Made by a program: the position numbers and the translations under genes
Notes under the pieces: generated by a model
Databases searched by the model: none
Told to the model about the DNA's origin: nothing
The model's input: only the letters and a program-made list of their open reading frames with translations
Origin: Flammulina velutipes
Lineage: Eukaryota; Basidiomycota; Agaricomycetes; Agaricales; Physalacriaceae
Reading direction: 5' to 3'
DNA length: 64,000 bases
Assembly: GCA_011800155.1 (NCBI GenBank)
Contig: CM022369.1
Coordinates: 682,001-746,000, forward strand
Shown here: piece by piece, positions 36,368-49,900 of the stretch
Layout: each line of letters starts with the position of its first letter
How positions within the stretch are numbered: position 1 is the stretch's first letter

Positions 36368-36569
36368 GATGAAGAAGACAGATAGAGACACGCTATCATG
36401 AATTAACGCGGCATGGTCGTCCGGAATCAAAAGAAGGATATCACGTGAGATAATGAACTTTAGAGTCCAGACTCCATGTCAGACAGAGCTTGCAAGAATA
36501 AATTACTACGAACACTAGATTGAGAGTATACGATGGTATAAATAAACGAGATTTAACAAACCGAAGCTC

Positions 36570-39500
36570 TTACTTGAGAGATAATTTGCCTCCGAACCTC
36601 CGGCGAGCGACGATATCCAACCGATCTTGTACATCGCGAAATGACCGCCACCAAATCTCTCCGACCTTCCTACCTTTCACAGCCTCTTTATCATATGCAG
36701 CTCCCAATGTATTGTCCACTGCGCCTTCATACACGCCCCAATCCCTCCGTAGTAGGACTAACCACCACTTCATTATTTCCGTTGCTCTCTCTATCCCGAC
36801 CCCACCAGGCGACTTCAAACTACTCACCAAGAATTTGGCAAAGTAGTCTACATCCTTCTGGTTTGGAGCAACCTTTTCGAAACTGCACACCCATTGCTCA
36901 AGAATCCTCTGAACATCGCCCGTCTCCGTGAAATGGAGATTCCCGCCCTTCCCTCTTTGCTTCAAAACTATAGCAGGCGGATACCGCGCCTTCAAAGAAG
37001 GAAGCTTAATCACCTCTTCGACAGCGGCAAAATTTTTCCTCGGCTTCAAGGCCACCATGTCGCGCTCTGTTTCCAAGTGCTCATCCTCCTCTTTTGCTAG
37101 TAGCCTAGCGCGTGTGATCTGCTCTCTTTGTACATCCTTCGGCAGCATCTTGAACACCGCTGGGTCGATATGCAGCTCCCAGAGATCTTCATCCGCCACG
37201 CGTAGTTTTAAACCTGTGCCTAAACCAGAACGCTTCTCAAAGAAGTCGATGGTCTTGGTAGGTGATGTCGCGCCGCGGCGAACAGGTGCCAACATGCTGG
37301 TGATACGTTTGACATTGACGTGGGGATCGACCTGATGCTGGGGGAAGAGGTTTGCGTTGTTCGAGCTAGAGCGAGAGCGCTGATTGAGCGTCAACGGATT
37401 TGGGTGCACATGTGTTACGCTGGGAAACGGTGATTCCGAGCGTTGCTTGTATTCTTGTTCGTACTCTTGTTTGATATCATTTGGTAGCGCCTGGTAGATC
37501 GACTGATCGAGTTGTGAATACGAGGGTATGTCGATGGGCGTCTTCGACCTGGGCCGCTCGGCGCAAGGTAGATCCCTTGTGGATGTAGAGGCTACTTTCA
37601 AGGATTTTTGGGAAGGTACAGATCTCGTTGGTCGGACAGAGTCCTTGCGAGATTCGAAAGGCAAAGTCTTCTGGCCCTCAGGGACTGGAGAACCCTTCGA
37701 TTGGAGCTTTTGGATCTGTATTCCAATGCCTCGAAGTTCTTTTGGCTCAAAGTTGAAGGATTTCAACATTCGCCATGCACAGTCGCCGATGGTATTTTTG
37801 TCGTTGGTTGCACGACCAGAAGGATCTGACAAAGGTCCTTGTTTGCTGAAGAGGTCGCATGCTCCGTGACCCATGAACTACGAAAAGTATAATCAGTCCT
37901 GCAGAGTTCATATCGTATGGACAAATCTCACCTTCGGGGGTTCAACTGGTGCAGATGGATCTCTCTTCATGATCTTTAGGGTGATTGTCCTTCCTAACAT
38001 CCCAATCTCGTTCAGTCTTTTGGTGACCTCCACCGCCATCCCTCTCACGAAATTCTCCGCCTCATCGTTACCCTCGAAACGAATTCCGTAGTTGATCTCG
38101 CACGAAACCGACTTCCGCGGCTTGTCCGACTCTAACTTCTTGTTATCGATCCCGCGGATAACGTTATACAGTGTGTCGCCCGTAGCCCTGCCCAAAGCCT
38201 GGCACAATGTCCCTCTACTTTTCTTGGCCAACTCCCCCAAAGCAGAGACACCGAATTTCTCCACTGCTTTTTGTTGGGTCGAATGTCCGAAACCATGCAG
38301 GTCTGAGATATCCAATGGAGCAAGAAACTCCTGCACGTCAACTTCCATAAGATGATATGATTTCGCAGGTTTTGCCTTGCGCGTGGCCAGGCGAGCGAGG
38401 AGGATATTGTGAGCGATACCGATGCTCACTTCACAGCCTGTAGTGAGCTTGATTTCGGCGCGAATGGCTTCTGCGAATTCCATGGCGGGGTCAACTGATA
38501 GCTTTGACTTTTCTCTGAGTCGATTGACTGTTGACGTTACCTCGATAAGTGCCTCGTCGACCGAGACTGCCTGAAGATCGTCGGCATGCGACATCAAAAC
38601 AGTATAGAACTGGAGAGATAGCTGCTTGTATCTGGAATATTGTTATATGGCATTAATGTTGAACCAATGAGAGACGTACAACTCAAATTCATAGGGCACA
38701 GTCTTCACCAAAGGGCATAGTTTACGTGCCTGTTGAAGGCTCATACCGTTTTTGATTCCAAACGCCCTCGCTTCGTAACTGCAGCTTGCGATTTCGCTGG
38801 TACTCCCAGCAGCAGCCTGTGCTCCCTGCGAATGACATACCACAACGGGTAAGCCTCTCAAGTCTGGCCGTTTCAAGAGCCCCGCAGAGACGAAGAAGCA
38901 ATCAAAGTCGCAATGCATGATGACTCTTTCCTCCGGCATCTTGCCTTTTCCCTTCGTAGGGGACCGCATAACAAACTCAGTGCCTCTCATGCTGACACCG
39001 AAGGAAGATCCGACCTCATCCTCCGCACGGACCTTGCCTGTAACAGGGCCAGCTTCAGCGCGCGCCTGAGCTTCTCGAACTAGATTCTTCAACTCGGCTT
39101 TCCACGTCGAAAGATGGTGTAAACGCGAGTTCTTGTAATAGCCCTCAATGAAGTCTGGAGCCGCAGACGTATGAGCTTGACGCCAATCTGGTTTGGCCAT
39201 AGCGCGCTCGGCGAATGGATTTGAGTTGTGAGAGGCGTATTGAGGAGGCTCTGTAGGAATATGATGATCTGTCGTGCTCAGCACTGTTTCAGAAGTCTGA
39301 GGTGCTGAAGTAGTGGCATGATGATTGCGGGAAGAGGGAAGAAGGGTTTGTTGAGTGGTGAGCGCTCCTTGTGTCGTGTCAGATCTCTCTTCAGGTCGAA
39401 AGATGAAGTCGGCCCATGATAAAAGAATGCCCTGCTCGGCGCTCTGGATAAGCCACTCCGGACGAACCACTTTCATGTGTTTGAATTCGCGCATTTTTGC

Positions 39501-40118
39501 AGGTGTTAAAGAACATGTTAGGATATGTGTCCTGGTCAGGAGTGAATTTGTTGACTACAAGTAAGTAAACGGAACGCACACTGCCGCTTTCTTGACGAGG
39601 TAAGGTTGGAAAACGCCTCCATGGGCGATGATGAGCTTTCGAAGCTCCTGCACAGATGGCTTAGTCCATCCATTTATCTGGGATGATTGTTAGAAAATAC
39701 GTTGAAGAGCTAACGCCATGTAACGCACATAAATTGCAAGGCCCTTGAACAAATCAGATCCCGTTGATTCGAGTGCTGCATTTTGGATCTGAAGCTTTGC
39801 ACGTTTCCTGTGCATATACTCGTCGAATTTGCCAAAGTGCGCAGCGCCATAGATTGTCTCGTCCAAATGTTCCAAAGGTTGGTTTGGTTGACTCGGAGTA
39901 TGAAATGAAGGAGTTCTTTTCCGCTTCAGGACGGGCAGGTTAGGATGATTGTTCGTATGGAGCGGCGGGCTGACAGATGCGGCCCCGTTCTCCAGACTAT
40001 CGTAGTGTCTTAATGACTCGTCGTAATCCGAAAGCGCTATTCCGTCTGCTAGACTTGTGGTGTTCGTTGAGGTGGCAAGATTACCAGAGTTTGACGAAGA
40101 TGTTTGAGCATCGAGCAT
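36570..40118 (-). CDS. REV1: Translesion polymerase / deoxycytidyl transferase REV1
   Basis: Inserts dCMP opposite abasic sites and organises other translesion polymerases. Exons 39729-40118, 39580-39677, 38680-39531, 37932-38631 and 36570-37877 give 1,115 aa. The N-terminal BRCT domain (about 120-200) has INGWTKPSVQELRKLIIAHG, FQPYLV and VRPEWLIQS. The Y-family catalytic core begins with MHCDFDCFFVSAGL; metal ligands are its Asp and the Asp-Glu of AVSVDEALIEV. The fingers/thumb include SYEARAFGIKNGMSL and a helix-hairpin-helix LHGFGHSTQQKA. Two ubiquitin-binding motifs follow: SIYQALPNDIKQEYE and AVFKMLPKDVQRE. The C-terminal helical partner-binding domain closes the protein. The usual size is 985-1,250. 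It is divergent from CSN2 (169 bp) and upstream of FAB1. Confidence 0.95.
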
Positions 40119-40287
40119 GATGAGAGAAAGAGTTGAGGTGTCACAATGGCAATGACATTAAAGGTGCTGGATATGGTCGAGTTGGCAATTGGAGAGAATC
40201 GCCAGTCACGTGTAGTCTCTCATCTTGCTGCTACTAGTACCACGACCACCTGAACCTCTGACCGCGTTCTTCCTTTTATTTCTCACC

Positions 40288-42147
40288 ATGGATGACGATG
40301 ACGCCGATTACATGCAAGGAAGCGATGAGGAAGTACGCCATCGTCCCTGTGTTTGTTTTGTCTATTTCATACTTCACAGGATTATGGCTTCGACTACTCA
40401 GACGGAGACGAGGCTGACGAGTCTGGTAGCGCTGATGTAGAAAACTTGTACTACAAAGCAAAGGGTAGGCGCCATCTACATCTACTCTAATTCTTGACCC
40501 AACAGCTATCTACAGCCAAGAAGGAGGATAATCCCGAACAAGCGCTCAAGGAGTTCCGCGCAATTGTTGATCAGGAGGAAGAGAAAGGCGATTGGTACGT
40601 TCCTCTGCTTGCTACGCACTAGACCAAGCCAGACTTCTTCGCTACAGGGGATTTAAAGCCTTGAAGCAATCGACGAAACTGCTCTTCCTAATCTTGCGGC
40701 GCCCTGCTGATGCACTTGGAACGTATACGCAACTTCTCACATACACGAAATCTGCCGTTACTCGCAATTATTCTGAAAAGACTATCAACGGTATCTTGGA
40801 CTACGTTGGCGGCGGTAAAGGTGGCCCGGTGGAGGTCGATGTCCTCGAAAACTTCTATCAAGTCACGAAGCAAGCTTTGGTCGAAGCAAAGAACGATGTT
40901 CGTGCTTGCTCTTCTGGCTTTCCAAGTCCTCTAATGTACCCTGAAGCGTCTTTCTGCCAAAACTAACCTGAAACTGGCCAAACTTTGGCTGGATCGTAAA
41001 GAGTACAATCGTTTATCAAAGGTTCGTGCTGTGTCGTTTAAATATCCCTTTTCTGATATCCTCAAAGCTCATACGGGATCTACATATCGCCACTAGTAAC
41101 ACTGACGGAGATGACCAGTCGCAAAAGGGTACCCAGCTTCTTGAAATATACGCGTTGGAGATCCAGATGTACAACGAGACTCGCAATTTCAAGAAACTCA
41201 AAGTCAGTATATCAACTTGTTCCTCTACACATCACTAAATTGTGAACAGGAAATATACAATGCCACCAATGACGTTCGCTCTGCTATTCCCCATCCACGT
41301 ATCATGGGTGTAATCAAGGAATGTGGCGGAAAGATGTGGATGGGAGAACGTAAGTTTTGCTGCACCACATAGGCTAAGACTTACACAATTTGAAGGTCAA
41401 TGGAACCGCGCAAGCGAAGATTTTTTCGAGTCCTTCCGCAATTATGACGAAGCTGGTTCACCTCAGCGTATACAGGTGCTAAAGTACCTGGTGCTGGCGA
41501 ATATGTTGACAGGTAGTGAGGTCAACCCATTCGATAGTCAAGAAACCAAACCGTGAGTCACCCTTCATCATCTCTGTACGAGAGCCAAGGACTGAATCAC
41601 AATCCAGATATAAAAGTGATCCCGAAATCAAAGCAATGACTGACTTGGTCGACGCTTACCAACGAAGAGAAGTTCACGCGGCCGAAAAGATTCTAAAGGG
41701 CGAGTAACGAGATTCATTGTCGAGGACAAGCGTGCTAACATAACATTTTCAGACAATCGGTCTACTATCATGGACGACAGTTTTATCAAGTCATACATCG
41801 GGGAACTGCTACGCAGTCTGCGCACACAATACCTGATTGATCTCATCAAGCCCTATTCTCGATTGGAGCTCGGTTTCCTCGCCAAGCAATTGAACGTCGA
41901 GATTCAAGAGGTCGAAGAAATCCTCATTGGTCTCATTCTTGAAGGAAAAGTCGAAGGACGCATCGACCAGGTTGGTATGCGTTTGGAGCTGGACCGAAAG
42001 CAGAGTCTAGAAAAGAAGCGGTACACAGCGCTCAAGCAGTGGACAGAGACCATAGAAAATGTTCACAACGCAGTCATCAGCAAGACAAGCGGACGGATAG
42101 ATGGTATGTCATTGCCGCCTGAGATGATGCGTTCTGGAGAGTGGTAA
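40288..42147 (+). CDS. CSN2: COP9 signalosome subunit 2
   Basis: CSN2 anchors cullins for deneddylation by the signalosome. Ten exons, 40288-40332, 40380-40464, 40516-40594, 40648-40897, 40947-41021, 41068-41202, 41250-41349, 41396-41552, 41608-41699 and 41753-42147, give 470 aa (human 443). Landmarks are the acidic N-terminus with [10 protein letters not shown], the repeats around [49 protein letters not shown] and [17 protein letters not shown]. The C-terminal PCI domain starts near [19 protein letters not shown]. The ninth intron (41700-41752) begins with GC (GCGAGT); no GT donor keeps the [14 protein letters not shown] frame. Introns 4 and 5 use GTTCGT donors. I did not check all repeat boundaries. 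Confidence 0.94.
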
Positions 42148-42283
42148 ACGTGTCTTGTCGATGCTTTCGAATTGTTGTTTTTCGTCTTTTTGCATGTATA
42201 AATATACGCATTGACATACAAATGTACCCAGACCACCTTGAACACAATTAGTAAGACTACGAACATAGGCGTAAGAACGTACT

Positions 42284-42838
42284 TCACAGCGGTCGAGGGA
42301 AAGGGTTCCACTTGTAATTCCAGCCATTCTTGGAAGGCGTGTCCGTAGGAACCCTTATTTCCCTAGGGAATAAGCCTCGTATTCTCGCGTCCAAAGCCCT
42401 CTGTTCCGTAATCTTCATTCCCTTCGCCACTTCCTGTTCGGGTGCTGTCCTCTCTCTGATATCCTCTTTCTTGTTGGCCTCGTAATGCAGGTGGGGGTCT
42501 ATGTCGGCAAGCAGTTCCATTGCATCGCGCATGCAATTAAACTTTCGCTCAAGCTCTGCGTCGCGCGCTTTGCGTATATGGCGTTTGTGCAGTAGGTAGG
42601 CACGCTCAATTGTTTCGTGAGCTGCAGCAGAGGGCATGGCAAACTGGAGGGCACGAGACGCGTCGTGGCGCCAACCACCTACGGGGGTAGGCCTGTTCCT
42701 CAAGTTGGAGGGATAGAGGGCGCGTCGAATGGCTTCCTTGGTTGGGTCGGCGGTTTCTTCCGGGCGTTTGGCGTAGCCTCGATTGAATGTTTTGACGACG
42801 CTTGGGCGCGCAGCCCTCTGGAGATAGGCCAACGACAT
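42284..42838 (-). CDS. mL40: Mitochondrial large-subunit ribosomal protein mL40 (MRP-L28 family)
   Basis: Intronless gene for 184 aa. The N-terminal 20-25 residues (MSLAYLQRAARPSVVKTFNRG) are basic and hydroxylated, as expected of a mitochondrial presequence. The body matches the MRP-L28/mL40 pattern: IRRALYPSNLRNRPTPVGGW, TIERAYLLHKR, a helical charged middle, and the end FPREIRVPTDTP plus NGWNYKW. It is nuclear-encoded and acts in the mitoribosome. The ATG at 42838 is preferred over upstream non-ATG extensions because the presequence begins there. It is divergent from the TPI gene. Confidence 0.88.
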   Translation of the reverse strand: MSLAYLQRAARPSVVKTFNRGYAKRPEETADPTKEAIRRALYPSNLRNRPTPVGGWRHDASRALQFAMPSAAAHETIERAYLLHKRHIRKARDAELERKFNCMRDAMELLADIDPHLHYEANKKEDIRERTAPEQEVAKGMKITEQRALDARIRGLFPREIRVPTDTPSKNGWNYKWNPFPRPL

Positions 42839-43183
42839 GCTGGCGGAAAGAGAGTTCGAAATTTTGGATGTCACACATTCGTCACACTTTGCCGGATTGA
42901 GTCTGATTGAGTGAGCGTAGCGAGGAGGTATACAACACTTATGGGAAGTACTGGGGCATTTTTCCAAACCGGGGAGGCTTCCAGTCAGATTCTCATGGTG
43001 AGCACTTACATGCCCACTCAAGAACGTTGTATTGTTTTCCTTATTACAACACTAGCTTCGAGATTTCTTCCGTACTGTGTACCTGAGGCCTTAGGCTCGG
43101 CTGTGGCGCGTTTGCAAGCCCAGACAATTGATCGATCTACCCGGAATCAAGCGACTCCTTCAACTTGACCTCTTACATTCATT

Positions 43184-44191
<1,008 letters not shown>

Positions 44192-44368
44192 ACCAACAGC
44201 GAACAAGTACTAGAAGTTAATCTCTTTCTTGCCAATGTCAGCCTGTAAGAGAATTTGTACAATGTCCATCTTAACCGGCTCTTTGTCCGAATCGCGAATG
44301 AACGAACGGGGCAAATTTGAACAATGAAAAATATAGATCTGCGGTTACAGTGGGCGGGCAGTGCTCAG

Positions 44369-44786
44369 TAGGGTAGCGGAAATTAGTCCCAAGACCTATT
44401 TTACTGTGATTTACATGGAGGTCCCGGTGAGGCCGTTGTAATTTACGGTAAACGGTAAATGGTCACGTGGCTCTATTTTGGCCCATTTTGTGCGCCACTA
44501 AGCCCAAAATTTTACTGCTCATTCGCAACGAGCTTGAATTATATATGCCATAGATAGCAATGTCAGTGGTATTATTGAGCTCGAATTATGTGAGTGTGTG
44601 CTTGGACCACTGAAATAAGGCCGTGGCCTTGCAGGCCATATATTAAGGGGCGCGCCACACAGTGGCTGTTATTTACATGCAAAATTTTTGGGCCCAAGTC
44701 AGGTGATCTTTTACAAGTAAATTACACTGTAAATTACGGTAAAATGGGGTGTCTGTAAAGAACAACCCATTTTTTCCGCTACCCTA
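44369..44786. mobile_element. Non-autonomous hAT-type MITE, 418 bp
   Basis: The element starts TAGGGTAGCGGAAA and ends with its exact reverse complement, a 14-bp perfect terminal inverted repeat. It is flanked by an identical 8-bp target duplication GTGCTCAG (44361-44368 and 44787-44794). An 8-bp duplication and TAGGG-type ends are characteristic of hAT transposons. Inside both ends lie repeated subterminal motifs of the type GTAATTTAC / TGTAAATTAC, possible transposase sites. There is no ORF, so it would need a transposase in trans. Perfect repeats and duplication suggest a recent insertion. It sits between TPI1 and the TPX2-like gene. Confidence 0.88.
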
Positions 44787-45025
44787 GTGCTCAGTGCTCA
44801 CTAGCGCAACATTATCATATTATCGGTCCGACATATCCGATAAACAAAGGAGCACACGTGATTTGAACGCGGCCACAGGACCCGGGTACATAAGTCGTTG
44901 ATTTAAGTAACCGCAACGCTCATCTCTTGCCTTCCACCCACTCTTCTGGTTGCATCTTACATTTTCAGAATAGTTGCTGTATTTGCAGTACAGTGCGTAG
45001 CGGAACGTCCTCGTTACCTTGTCTC

Positions 45026-46875
45026 ATGCCAGACACAGATATGGTTCGCGAACGAGACGTCAGCTTGCGCCACATCCCAAATGTTTCGATGTCTTTCCAG
45101 ACCGACATCGCGTCTACATCATTCCCTGGAGATCTCTCTGACTCTTTTGATCTGGCAAATGAAGACCCGTCATTCCAAATTCCAACAAGCAACGACGCTG
45201 ACCTACTTCTTGATGTCGACGATGACTTCTTCCGTGTAGGACGCGATCCCAGTATGATGGCTACGCCGGCTCGACAGGATAATCTGACGCTCAGCCAACT
45301 GACGCCTTCACCGCTCAAAGATGCTAGAAAGCTTATTCCAGAATCCACCCCATTTGCCTCTACACCAAGACGCAGTCCCAGAAAACACCATGCCGTCACC
45401 CCAAAACCCCTAACAAAGGCAGGGCTAGTACCTTTTAATAATGAGGCTACGCCGAAAGCCAAATCAAACGAACGAGTGCTCAAACCGAATTCTCCGCTCC
45501 CGTCGCCCAGTCGTTTCGATAGCCTCAGAGCAGAAGTGCAAACATTTGACAAGGGAGATATAGAGGTTAGCATTCTTACATCCGCTATGTATACGCAGTT
45601 TTGACTCACGGCCTTTAGAATATGGATACGGCACATCTTCAAGAAACGCCGAATATTATGGATGACAGTCCAGATAGCTCCCTTGCTCTCGATGGTGCGG
45701 CTAGTCGACTGCTGATGTATGGGAATGCTCTCCGGTGAGTGAAGGTACTACAATATATCGTTTATGTTCTAATCCAGGTGAGGTAGTCTCAAGGTTGTGA
45801 CTTCTTCAAGTCAGAAGAATGTTCTACCCTCAGATGCCGTCTCTGAGGAAGAAGCAGTGGTGCCTTCGACTTCAGCCAATCTAACTTTATCGACGTTGTC
45901 TCCATCCCAATCACCTCCCTCTCCCGCACGACCAGCAACGAAAAGACGATCTATCTCAGAAGAAATTGAGCCACAGGACGACAACGCACGACCACGGAAA
46001 CGGGTGCACGTTGATAAATCAGCTGCACTGAAACCAAAAGCTCAGATGTTGAAGAAAGTGAATGGCGCCGCAAAGAATCCTCGTGTGCCACCGACGACCC
46101 GTGCCCTTCCCAGTTCGCAACGCGCTACAGTGACTGCTGCGTCCTCTTCCTCCGCCTCGGCCCATCGTCCCCGCGTAGTGAGGCCAGCGTCTAGTGCGCC
46201 GAAACAAGCAATAGCGGAGAGGACCAAGCTTCGAAGAGGACCTGTCACTCAGCGAGCTGCTCCCTCCCTAGCCTCTCTGTCAAAAGTGGAGGATACTTCC
46301 AAATGCATCGTACAGGTATATACACACATGTTTACCACATAAACATCTCACTGACTCTATCGTAGAATCCGATTCCTCCTGCATCATCCGCGTCCGTTGT
46401 CAAACCCAATATCCCTTCGTCAAGTTTCACGTTCTCTAAATCTAGCAGCAATCTTGGGGACTCCATGGATTTCACTATGAGCGACAGCACTGCGACGACT
46501 TCGCTGAAGGGAAGTCTTGCTTTAGTGGCGTCCTCGAGCACGCACAGCAAGAGTGCGAACAATAAGAGCACTCGACGTTTCGCCCCATCTCAGGACCTGG
46601 GTGCAGTGAAAGCGAAGATGGGACTTGCTCCTACTGTCCCTATCGCGCCGAACTTTTCCACGGATTCGCGTGTCCGTGAGCGACGGGAGTTTGAAGAACG
46701 TCTCAAAGAGAAAGAGCGTGAGATGGAGCGTATCAAGGAAGAAGGAAGACAGGCGCGAGAGGAGGCGGAAGAGAGGGAACTTCGAGAGCTACGGAAGCGG
46801 ACTGTCATCAAAGCTCATGAAGTACCAGAGTGGTACAAGGATGTGCCTAAGAAAAAAGGAGAGCAAGGCATTTGA
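45026..46875 (+). CDS. TPX2-like microtubule/spindle protein
   Basis: Exons 45026-45565, 45619-45734, 45787-46315 and 46366-46875 give 564 aa. Most of the protein is disordered: Ser/Thr-Pro sites (TPSPLKDARK, TPRRSPRKH) that look like CDK targets, then basic Ala/Pro-rich stretches. The C-terminus matches the TPX2 domain: a Phe-start block NFSTDSRVRERREFEERLKE, a charged helix of Glu/Arg/Lys, and the closing LRKRTVIKAHEVPEWYK. TPX2 proteins nucleate spindle microtubules and activate Aurora kinase. The usual N-terminal Aurora-binding motif is not obvious, so this may be a divergent TPX2 or another protein with the domain. The ATG at 45026 is the first in frame; 45041 is an alternative. It converges on RAD5. 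Confidence 0.75.
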
Positions 46876-46967
46876 AGGCTACTAGTAATAACGGATGTTT
46901 TCTCTCTCGATTCGTATACGATTTCTATTCCTTATTGCGAAAAGTATCACATTCGCAGCGCATACAT

Positions 46968-49900
46968 TTAGAGACCCTCTCCGAAAATGATCTTGAGATT
47001 TTCGACACTGTCCTTCTCGCTCCCTTTGCTACTCGTTCCTCTGAACGCCTCCTTCACAATGGCTGTCTTACGCTGTTGGATCTGGAGTATGCGACCTTCG
47101 ACTGTGTTCGATATAATGAAGTGCGTAACGTAGACAGTCTTATCTTGGCCGAGACGGTGCACACGATCGATGGCTAGTAAACAGATAAGACTGGCAGCTA
47201 ACGGACAAATCGGACACAGCGTACCTTGGTTTTCTGTGGCTGCATTCCACCAGCAGTCCATCTAAACGATTGTTAATGTTTACGGATTGCATGGTATGAT
47301 GGTCAAATTACCATCAAGACATGATTTGCGTTAGTCAACTGCCAATGCATCAGTCATTACTAAGTTGACTATGAAAAGTATATAAATGACACTTACATTG
47401 AGCCCAACACCACCTGCCTTTAAGCTGACCACAAGCACCTTTGGGGTGCGCGACGGGATTTTGAACTCATTGATGGCGACACTTCTCTTCTTTACATCCA
47501 TAGAACCATCGTATCGATAGTGATCAAATCGCTCACGTCGCAGCGCCTTCTCTATAAGATCTAAGAAAGAGGTGAACTGCGAGAAAACGACAGCGCGGAA
47601 GCATGGATCCTGATCTCGTAGACGCGCTGTGATTATACGTGAATCTAGCGAAAGAGGCTGTTTTTGGGCATGATAATCATACCTAGGTGCTTCAGTAATG
47701 CGTCAATCTTCGTAGAGGATTGAAAATCATTCTTTCGCAGAACAACTTGAGTAGATCCAGGGCGTGACTCTAATGTATCTGAGGGTTGTGGCCGGACCAC
47801 CTCGATTAATTGGCTAGCCTGTAAGTTTTATCAGGAAGGATGCATCCCAGGTACAATGCAAGGCCACCTTGATTGGGTGGCGGGAACACGTCGGACATCC
47901 AGGTTCCTGCCCCTTTTCTTCGCAGGTCGTTATAAACATGGTGATACAGTCCTTGCAGCATTTGTGCATACACTCCGGGATGATCATTGGTCTGTCCATG
48001 ACATCTAAACATATCGGACACTCCGCAGAATCGTCTTCGTTCAAATTCGAGAGGACCTCTGCAGCAAAGACGTTGGTGCTGTTGTTGACTTCCAAAGGAT
48101 TGTCGTCCTTGAGTGATTTCAGGATCTCGTCAACGTCGATAAACCCATCTCCACCAGGAGACATGGCACGTTGCTCCTCTGAGCCCAGGACGAGGCTTGG
48201 GTGGAGCACTGCACGTCTCAGCCTATCGTCGGTCAGTATGAAAGACTTCATGCCAGGAGATACTTGAATTATACCTCATTAGCATAGCCAGGATATGGGT
48301 ATAGTTCTTCCCAATCAACCCTTTGGCACTGAGGTTTTCAAAGTTCTTCTTCACGTTCATATAAATGGCATCGTAAATTTTTTGCTCTGCCATGGAGAAC
48401 TCTAGGTTGACGATAGAAACCTTGCGAACCATTAGTTTGTATAACACCTCAAAAGAATAAGCCGACCTCTTTCGAAGGTAGGTCAACGATCTTTTTCCCG
48501 TTAGCGTCCAGCATATTCTTTTCTCTACGCAAAAGAATTGACTCGAGAATGACTTGGACAACTTCAATGGCCTTCGGGTCGCGCGCCAGAAAGGGTACCG
48601 TAATGAAACTAAAGTTGAACACTTAATTCGATATTATGAAAAAGTAACTCATAGCTACTCACGAACGAAAGAATACGAATTCTGACCAGGGTTTGAAGTC
48701 GATGAATTTCCTACCGCGCCAAGTTGGCCCTCAATACAATTCGACGTCAGACAGATTGCCTTACAAGAGAGAGAACAAATCTTCTAATTTGTTCACAATT
48801 GGTGTTCCTTTGCAGCGTCAGTTTACATGTCAAGGGACAACAGCAGTAAACACAGTTTACCTGTTACAGCCCAACGCCTACGAGCTTGCAGAGCATATAC
48901 CGCCTTCGCCGTACGGCTAGAACGAGACTTGCACGAGTGAGCCTCATCTAGGACCACTCGTAGCCAATCCACTACGCGTCGTCAGCATGTGAAACATTAT
49001 GGTAGGTAATGGTGCTCACTTTCGAATACAGGCGAGCGGGATCGTTCGGACCTTGCGTGCTCAGAAACCAGGACACCGTACGACGTGATGACGATTTTGA
49101 TCTTACCCGCCGCAACATTATCCTCGTCGTCCTCAACCACTGCTTCCAGATCAAGCCGATTCTGACCATGCCACACCAGGACCTTGACCGTTCCTGATTT
49201 GCTGGACCGCTCTATCTCCTCCGCCCACTGCATCAATAACGATGTCGGTGCGACAATAAGTGTAGCAGATGGAGGATTTGACTTGCGTCGAACGGGTTTG
49301 AAGGCAGTATTGAGCTTCAGTTGTTTGAGTCTCGAAGAAGCTGGATTTTTATCTCCGATGAAATCTTCGTAGGACGTCAAGCTCGTGTGTATGAGAGCAG
49401 ATAACATTATCCTTAGAGGAATCAGGATTAATGTTCAAAGGTTGAAAGAAGGAATTTTCACGTTTTCCCCATACCCACTTGTAGAGGGTTCGGTTAGAAA
49501 GAGTTATGGCCGGGATGCGACCACTTACTTTCTGACGTGGTTGAAAAATATCACGATTCGTCAAAATTCAAGCCAAAAAGACAGATGTTGACGGTGCTCA
49601 CCATCACTGAAGGTGAATGTCAGCCCATCTTTGAACAACGGAGCAATTACTTACGCAAGGATTCCACCTCTGCAATTTCTTTCCGCCTTGGGGAACTTGA
49701 GAGTAAGCTCTCCGGAATAAGGGTTGAAATAAAATCGTTGTTCCTCTTCTGTGAGGTCGATAATGCCTGTGTTGGGATCTGGTCTCAGCGGAAAGACGTA
49801 TCTACATACAACGTCAAGATAACAAGAATAGAGTCAACGAGTGTGCTTACTCGCTCCATAGAGGGTGCATTGAACTTGCTTCGCGGATATCCATTTTCCC

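Noticed and set aside
44965..45642. 225-codon ORF on - strand
   Set aside because: Lies opposite exon 1 of the TPX2-like gene; the + strand frame continues through spliced exons into a known domain, this one does not.
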